A stretch of 64,000 nt of DNA, from assembly GCF_008000815.1 (NCBI RefSeq), contig NZ_CP042806.1, forward strand, positions 372,001 to 436,000, written 5' to 3'. A model generated the notes under the pieces. That model had not been told where the DNA came from. It ran no database searches and worked only from the letters and a program-made list of their open reading frames with translations. Positions within the stretch are counted from its first letter, which is position 1. Every line of letters begins with the position of its first letter. Of the stretch, positions 59,778 to 64,000 are shown piece after piece. Position numbers and translations under genes: made by a program. The DNA is from Terriglobus albidus (GTDB taxonomy: Bacteria > Acidobacteriota > Terriglobia > Terriglobales > Acidobacteriaceae).

Positions 59778-59849
59778 CTAGTCCGCCGGAGCCGCTACTG
59801 TGTACCAGTAGCGGAACGTAAAGCTGAAAAACTGGCGGTTGGACGTCAT
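59778..59849 (-). CDS. Aromatic-amino-acid leader peptide of the trpB operon
   Basis: 23 aa starting at 59849. Residues 6-16 read QFFSFTFRYWY: 4 Phe, 2 Tyr and 1 Trp within ten residues (7-16). The Tyr-Trp-Tyr codons lie in the 5' strand of the hairpin at 59792-59814, so a stalled ribosome would mask that strand. No Shine-Dalgarno is visible, and a promoter at 59860-59889 would start transcription within ~5 nt of the ATG, so the leader may be translated from a leaderless mRNA. The mix of codons fits an operon that includes DAHP synthase and chorismate mutase as well as trpBA. Confidence 0.82.
   Translation of the reverse strand: MTSNRQFFSFTFRYWYTVAAPAD
59792..59814 (-). promoter_or_regulatory. 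Attenuator hairpin 1:2 and antiterminator strand
   Basis: Perfect 9-bp stem CCGCTACTG/CAGTAGCGG around GTACA, overlapping leader codons for Tyr-Trp-Tyr. The 3' strand with its continuation (GCGGCTCCGG on the minus strand, 59795-59786) can pair 9 of 10 with CCGAAGCCGC (59733-59724), the 5' strand of the terminator. This gives mutually exclusive 1:2/3:4 and 2:3 structures. Confidence 0.8.
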
Positions 59850-59859
59850 TGCACTTTTG

Positions 59860-59889
59860 ACCATACACGGATTCCGTCCCTTCAGGCAA
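59860..59889 (-). promoter_or_regulatory. Likely promoter of the aromatic operon
   Basis: Minus-strand TTGCCT (59889-59884), 18-nt spacer, TATGGT (59865-59860). The predicted start near 59853 is only a few bases upstream of the leader-peptide ATG. Confidence 0.5.
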
Positions 59890-59999
59890 CCAATTGGCCG
59901 AAATGCCGGATTTTTCTTTTTCCCCGCTGGCAAACACTTCCCTCCCCTGCCTCTCTAACACTCGATGCATGCGCCCATTAGGCGCAGAAGGAGGACGTC

Positions 60000-60368
60000 A
60001 TGATGCAAAAGAACGTCACGAACTTCAGCAGATTCAGCTCCGCTCTCATTCTGGCGGGATTGCTCTCGACGCCATTTACAGCAGTCTCCCAGGACTCCAG
60101 CCGAGATCGCACCTACGAGGAGCAGCAGGCTCACGACCGCGCCAAGGCCGCGCAGGATGCCAAGGATAAACGGCACCACACCACCGCCAAAATCGTAGGT
60201 GGTTCAGCAGCCGGCGGCGCTGTGCTGGGCGGCGTGATGGGTGGCGGTAAGGGCGCAGTACTCGGAGCCGGAGCCGGAGCCGGCGGTGGATACATCGCCG
60301 ACAAGATCCGGAAGAAGAAAGGCACAGAGAAACGAGAGAAGGAGTACAAGCAAACCGACCCAAGGTAA
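60000..60368 (+). CDS. Secreted glycine-zipper protein
   Basis: 122 aa, signal peptide ending TAVSQ, preceded by a perfect AAGGAGG. After an acidic/basic helix (EEQQAHDRAKAAQDAKDK) comes a Gly-rich hydrophobic segment at ~63-100 (IVGGSAAGGAVLGGVMGGGKGAVLGAG), the glycine-zipper pattern of membrane-inserting lipoprotein-like proteins, and a basic tail (RKKKGTEKREKEYKQ). It is likely envelope-associated. An adjacent ATG at 60003 is equally possible as start. Confidence 0.7.
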   Translation: MMQKNVTNFSRFSSALILAGLLSTPFTAVSQDSSRDRTYEEQQAHDRAKAAQDAKDKRHHTTAKIVGGSAAGGAVLGGVMGGGKGAVLGAGAGAGGGYIADKIRKKKGTEKREKEYKQTDPR

Positions 60369-60508
60369 TCACCTTGATGCCGTCGGTAACAGCACCAGAA
60401 TTCGCTTGAAACGCACCGTCTTTTGTGGCGTACTTGCTCACCTGAGGTGAGGGTTTTTGAACCCGTCGCCGCGCGTGGTGCATCTAGATATGCAGAAAGA
60501 TGGTGATT

Positions 60509-60664
60509 ATGCTGCGAAAGACTATTCTCGCTGCTGTAGTTGCCTTCCTTGCTCTGGGCGTGGCCCATGCCCGCACCTCTGCAATGAAGGTTCGTGATCA
60601 TACTCCGCGTGTTAAAGATCGGACGCCGCACGTCCGCGGCACTCAAGCCGGCCGCCGCGCGTAA
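60509..60664 (+). CDS. Small secreted basic peptide, hypothetical
   Basis: 51 aa (ATG at 60500 in the same frame is also possible). A clear signal peptide (LRKTILAAVVAFLALGVAHA) precedes a ~30-residue basic, His- and Arg-rich mature part (RDHTPRVKDRTPHVRG, with a repeated HTP-R-V/RTPHVR). A terminator hairpin lies 24 bp after the stop. The Shine-Dalgarno is weak. It was too short to be noticed by length alone but has signal-peptide and terminator support. Confidence 0.5.
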   Translation: MLRKTILAAVVAFLALGVAHARTSAMKVRDHTPRVKDRTPHVRGTQAGRRA

Positions 60665-60688
60665 AGTTCTTACTCCTGAGACGAAATG

Positions 60689-60717
60689 AAAGGACGCCCC
60701 TCGCGGCGTCCTTTCTC
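60689..60717 (+). terminator. Rho-independent terminator
   Basis: Stem AAAGGACGCC/GGCGTCCTTT with CCTCGC loop, followed by CTCGTT; it sits 24 bp after the small secreted peptide gene. Confidence 0.7.
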
Positions 60718-60820
60718 GTTACCCAATCCTTCACAGAAGGTGGCAAGTTACTTTCCCCGCTCATGCCGTACTTCTTCAACTTTTAATTTTCAACTTTCTA
60801 ACGAGCGCCGACGGCGCTCC

Positions 60821-62407
60821 CTAGTGTCCCATCGCCTCTGGCGAAGGCTTCTGCTTCTTCGGTGGCAGCCGCATCATCAGCGGCAACGGCGACAGCATCA
60901 GAATCACCACCGCCAGTACGTAGAAGGCGTTCTTGTAGCTCAGCATCTGCGCCTGACGCAGCATCTCCTGGTACGCACGCCCCATCGCCATCTGCGTCGC
61001 CTGCGCTGAGCTCGTTCCGTGATCCCGGAGGATGGCGGCGACCCTGCTGATGTAGTTCTCATAGGCCGGGGAACCAGGCACGGTATTCATGGCAAGCTGC
61101 ACCTGATGCGTCTGCGCGGTGCGTGCCAGGAACGTCGTCAGCAGCGCTGTACCCGCACTTCCACCCAGGTTGCGGGCGAAGTTCGAGAGCGACGAGATCT
61201 GGTTCATCTTCGCCGGCGGCACGCCCACATAGTTCAGCGTGGAAATGGGAATGAATATGAATGGCAGACCGATCACCTGCAACATGCGCCACAACGTCAC
61301 GGTTCCGTATGCCGCATTCAGGTCCAGACGGGTGAGGTTGTAAATCCCCGCAGCTGTCGCCACATAGCCCATAATGACGAGCGCACGTGGATCGATCTTG
61401 CCGAGCGATCTGCCCGCAACTGCCATGCCGATCATCATGACGAAGCCCGCGGGTGACAGCACCATGCCGGCACGCTCTGCCGTGTAGCCCAATAGCACCT
61501 GCAGGTATTGCGGAATCAGCACAGTCGATCCGAAGAGCACCATACCCAGCACAAGCTGCAGAAAGACGGCGGTACCGAAGTTGCGGTTCTTCAAGAGCTT
61601 CAGATCGACAATCGGGTCAGGGTGCCGCCACTCCCACCAGGCAAAGAACAGCAGCAACGCGGCCGCAGTGATTCCCGCGGCACGGATCATGGGGTCGGAG
61701 AACCAGTCCTTCTCCTGCCCCTTATCGAGCGTGAACTCCAGCAAGCCAACGCCCACTGCCACCAGTCCGAGCCCCATGAAGTCCACCGGTTGGCGATGTG
61801 CCTCTTCCGCGCGCGCCTTCAGATACGGTGGGTCTTCCACCATCTGGTTTGAAAGCCAGAGCGAGAGTAGACCGACCGGAATGTTGATGAAGAAGATCCA
61901 GTGCCAGTTGTAGTTGTCGGTAATCCATCCGCCGAGCGTGGGACCGATTGCCGGAGCGACCACCACGGCCATGCCATACACCGCGAAGGCCTGCCCGCGT
62001 TTCTCTACCGGAAAAGTATCGGCCAGAATCGCCTGCTCCGATGGCGCCAGGCCACCGCCGCCAAGCCCCTGCAGCACGCGCGCCAGAATCAGGATCGGCA
62101 TTGACGGCGCGATACCGCAAAGGAATGAGCATGCCGTGAACAGAATCACGCAGGTCATGTAGAAACGCTTGCGTCCGAAGCGGTTGGAGAGCCAGCCCGA
62201 GATAGGCAGGATGATGGCCGAAGCGACCAGGTAGCTGGTCAGCACCCATGTCGCCTCTTCCTGGCTGGCGCCGAGTGAACCGGCGATATGTGGCAGAGCG
62301 ACGTTTGCAATGGAGGTATCGAGCACCTCCATGAAGGTGGCCAGCGTGACCGTAAGAGCAATAGCCCACGGATTGTGCCGGGGCTTCCAGTTGTGGTCGT
62401 ACGACAT
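60821..62407 (-). CDS. DHA2-family (EmrB-like) MFS multidrug efflux transporter
   Basis: 528 aa with 14 predicted helices. LATFMEVLDTSIANVALPHIAGSLGASQEEATWVLTSYLVASAIILPISGWLSNRFGRKR is the DHA2 front with the D-R-T-like and G-R-K-R motifs; LQGLGGGGLAPSEQAILADTFP and FAVYGMAVVVAPAIGPTLGGWITDNYNWHWIFFINIPVG are motif C region features. It probably exports toxic compounds using proton motive force, usually with an HlyD-type partner, which is absent here. Divergent from a MarR regulator with a shared operator, so it is probably repressed by it. Confidence 0.93.
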   Translation of the reverse strand: MSYDHNWKPRHNPWAIALTVTLATFMEVLDTSIANVALPHIAGSLGASQEEATWVLTSYLVASAIILPISGWLSNRFGRKRFYMTCVILFTACSFLCGIAPSMPILILARVLQGLGGGGLAPSEQAILADTFPVEKRGQAFAVYGMAVVVAPAIGPTLGGWITDNYNWHWIFFINIPVGLLSLWLSNQMVEDPPYLKARAEEAHRQPVDFMGLGLVAVGVGLLEFTLDKGQEKDWFSDPMIRAAGITAAALLLFFAWWEWRHPDPIVDLKLLKNRNFGTAVFLQLVLGMVLFGSTVLIPQYLQVLLGYTAERAGMVLSPAGFVMMIGMAVAGRSLGKIDPRALVIMGYVATAAGIYNLTRLDLNAAYGTVTLWRMLQVIGLPFIFIPISTLNYVGVPPAKMNQISSLSNFARNLGGSAGTALLTTFLARTAQTHQVQLAMNTVPGSPAYENYISRVAAILRDHGTSSAQATQMAMGRAYQEMLRQAQMLSYKNAFYVLAVVILMLSPLPLMMRLPPKKQKPSPEAMGH

Positions 62408-62411
62408 GATC

Positions 62412-62451
62412 GAATATCAGCTAGCTGCGATAGAATATCAGCTAGCTGATG
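62412..62451. promoter_or_regulatory. Direct-repeat operator between the efflux and MarR genes
   Basis: GAATATCAGCTAGCTG occurs twice, at 62412-62427 and 62433-62448, with a 21-bp period (two helical turns). Each copy contains the palindrome CAGCTAGCTG. The second copy runs into the MarR start codon. Confidence 0.75.
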
Positions 62452-62907
62452 ATTGAAAACGACAGGAACGCGGAAAAAACCTCCCGGAAACAATCGGAGG
62501 CTCGCCGGACCCTCAAGCTGCTGAAGCGGCTGACACTTGGTTTCCGCGCGCGGCTGGACGAAGATCTGCGGCCGTTGGGCATCACGCTGGCACAGCTCCG
62601 CGTGCTGCACGCTATCAAATCAGAAGCCACAGCCAGCGGCGCCCAGGTGGCGCGGGAATGCAGCATCACTCCCCAAACCGCACATGGCCTGATTCTGCGC
62701 GCAGAGAAGAACGGCTGGATCGTCCGTCAGCAGGACGCAACCAATGAACGCCGGCGCATCGCCAGCCTCACGGCAACCGGCGAAAAGCTGCTCCAGGATA
62801 CCGACGTGGTTGTACAGAAGATCGAGATGGACCTGTGGGAGGGCGTAAAACGCTCAGACCTGAAAGCCATGAACGACCTGCTGGAGATGGCCGCAGACCG
62901 GCTGTAG
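62449..62907 (+). CDS. MarR-family transcriptional repressor
   Basis: 152 aa. Winged HTH: GITLAQLRVLHAIKSEATASGAQVARECSITPQTAHGLILRAEKNGWIVRQQDATNERRRIASLTATGEKLL. The helix pair before it and the C-terminal helix (KIEMDLWEGVKRSDLKAMNDLLEMAADRL) form the dimerisation part. No Shine-Dalgarno precedes the ATG, which overlaps the operator, so a leaderless mRNA is likely. It most probably controls itself and the divergent efflux gene in response to a small ligand. Confidence 0.92.
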   Translation: MIENDRNAEKTSRKQSEARRTLKLLKRLTLGFRARLDEDLRPLGITLAQLRVLHAIKSEATASGAQVARECSITPQTAHGLILRAEKNGWIVRQQDATNERRRIASLTATGEKLLQDTDVVVQKIEMDLWEGVKRSDLKAMNDLLEMAADRL

Positions 62908-62927
62908 GTTTCTTATGAACAAAGGCT

Positions 62928-63082
62928 GGGTGCCCCACATACGCGAAGCTTATGTGGGTGTATCGAGCGTTAGCTCGATCCGCCTTTATTCATAGAACCG
63001 ATAATCCGGAAGCAGGAAGAACTGGAAGCAATTCGAGCTCCGCTCGAATGTCCCACATAAGCTACGCGTATGTGGGGCACCC
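62928..63082. repeat. 155-bp element with 31-bp inverted ends
   Basis: Left end (62928-62958) and right end (63052-63082) are near-perfect inverted copies beginning GGGTGCCCCACATACGCG and ending the same on the other strand. Each contains GCTTATGTGGG/CCCACATAAGC. Two smaller hairpins (TCGAGC-GTTA-GCTCGA and ATTCGAG-CTCC-CTCGAAT-like) lie inside. It fills most of the 230-bp gap before ilvA. Confidence 0.8.
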
Positions 63083-63137
63083 GTCCTTATCTGAGAGTCG
63101 AGTTCACGAGACTCCCCCTCATTTACCCTAATGTCAT

Positions 63138-64000
63138 ATGGCGACCGAGACAGCGACCCCGAGCGTTTCCCTTGCGGATGTGCAAGCCGCCCGCGAACGG
63201 ATGCGCGGCAGTGTCTACGAATCTCCCTGCTCCCGTTCGGAGAGGCTGTCCAAGACCACCGGACTTGAGATCTATCTCAAGCTCGAAAACCTGCAGATGA
63301 CCGGCAGCTTCAAAGAGCGCGGTGCCCTGAACAAGATCGCCACCCTCACCGCGGAGCAGGCCAGCCGCGGCGTGATCGCCGCAAGCGCAGGCAATCACGC
63401 CCAGGGCGTCGCCTATCACGCCACCAAGCGCGGCATTCCCGCCACCATCGTCATGCCGGTGCAGACGCCGCTGGTCAAAGTCACCGCCACTCGCAACTTC
63501 GGCGCCGAGGTGGTCCTGCACGGAGCCAACTATGACGAGGCCTACGCCGAAGCCCGGCGGCTCTGTGATCTGAAGGGCATGACCTTCGTACATCCCTTTG
63601 ACGATCCCGTCGTCATCGCCGGCCAGGGCGTCATCGGCCTGGAGATTCTGGAGCAGGTCCCTGGCCTGGAAGCAGTCGTCATCCCGATCGGCGGTGGCGG
63701 ACTAACCGGCGGCATCGCCGTTGCGCTGAAAGAGACCAACCCGAAGATTCAGGTCGTCGGCGTGCAGACAGCCCGTCTGGCCAGCATGAAGGCCGCTGTA
63801 GAAGCAGGCCATCACGTCACCCTCGACGCCGCCACCACCATCGCCGACGGCATCGCCGTACGGCGCGCCGGTGACGTCACCCTTCCGATCGCGGAGCACT
63901 ACGTCGACCGCATCGTGACCGTTGAAGAAGATGAGATCGCGTCCGCCATCCTTGTCCTGCTCGAACGGGAAAAGACACTCGCCGAAGGCGCGGGCGCGAC
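63138..64000 (+). CDS. ilvA: Threonine ammonia-lyase, 3' end missing
   Basis: The first ~287 residues are in the window; the gene continues past the right edge. It deaminates threonine to 2-oxobutyrate with PLP. The PLP lysine is in MTGSFKERGALNKI; ASAGNHAQGVAYHA, VVIPIGGGGLTGG (phosphate loop) and GVQTARLASMKAA follow. The sequence reads as the catabolic/short type at the N-terminus; a C-terminal ACT domain cannot be judged. There is no strong Shine-Dalgarno before ATG 63138. Confidence 0.92.
   Translation, partial: MATETATPSVSLADVQAARERMRGSVYESPCSRSERLSKTTGLEIYLKLENLQMTGSFKERGALNKIATLTAEQASRGVIAASAGNHAQGVAYHATKRGIPATIVMPVQTPLVKVTATRNFGAEVVLHGANYDEAYAEARRLCDLKGMTFVHPFDDPVVIAGQGVIGLEILEQVPGLEAVVIPIGGGGLTGGIAVALKETNPKIQVVGVQTARLASMKAAVEAGHHVTLDAATTIADGIAVRRAGDVTLPIAEHYVDRIVTVEEDEIASAILVLLEREKTLAEGAGA

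Overview
The window looks like chromosomal DNA of an Acidobacteriota member, most likely class Terriglobia. This is an inference from gene content. It holds an Oar-like TonB-dependent receptor with an N-terminal carboxypeptidase-regulatory-like domain, several secreted PQQ-type beta-propellers, many TAT-exported or otherwise secreted enzymes, a Wzi-like outer-membrane protein, and ECF sigma/anti-sigma pairs with HEAT-repeat and Spy-like partners. Most genes are complete. The left edge cuts a PQQ beta-propeller gene and the right edge cuts a threonine ammonia-lyase gene.

Layout: 0-7.6 kb has a beta-propeller/cytochrome c divergent pair, trpC-trpF, an outer-membrane protein, tRNA-Leu, an M28 peptidase and a Wzi-like protein. 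7.8-15.9 kb has a LysR/MFS pair, a micro-ORF and ABC exporter, a sulfatase, an AAC(3)-like acetyltransferase and a PIN-type toxin-antitoxin pair. 15.9-25.5 kb is a carbohydrate locus on the minus strand: sugar-binding lipoprotein, TonB receptor and two TAT-exported glycoside hydrolases. 25.5-32.6 kb is a lasso-peptide cluster. 32.6-33.3 kb is a tandem array of tRNA-Phe fragments leading into an intact tRNA-Phe. 33.4-50.8 kb is housekeeping and regulatory: adenosine deaminase, glucan phosphorylase with a sigma-54-like promoter, HEAT proteins with an ECF module, DUF genes, tyrA, iscX, a MerR regulator, murJ and an EAL phosphodiesterase. 50.8-56.1 kb has two beta-propeller genes and a second ECF module. 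56.3-59.9 kb is an aromatic operon (trpB-trpA-chorismate mutase-DAHP synthase) preceded by an attenuator. 60-64 kb has small secreted proteins, a MarR/DHA2 efflux pair and ilvA.

The most interesting system is the lasso cluster. Its precursor has a 16-residue core ending in serine and is encoded beside an HprK-like kinase, which fits a C-terminally phosphorylated, paeninodin-like lasso peptide. The same transcription unit carries a squalene-cyclase-like protein with a DADSTA motif and a Nif11-like small protein, which are not standard lasso components. The RRE protein and lasso cyclase are divergently transcribed, and the B2 protease lies at the far end in convergent orientation.

Two other signals stand out. 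The aromatic operon has a complete ribosome-mediated attenuator whose leader peptide has 4 Phe, 2 Tyr and 1 Trp within ten residues, with competing 1:2, 2:3 and 3:4 hairpins. A family of roughly 114-bp palindromic elements (ends AGAGCATTTTCCCTG/CAGGGAAAATGCTCT) occurs about nine times, and some copies overlap gene stop codons or supply a Shine-Dalgarno sequence.
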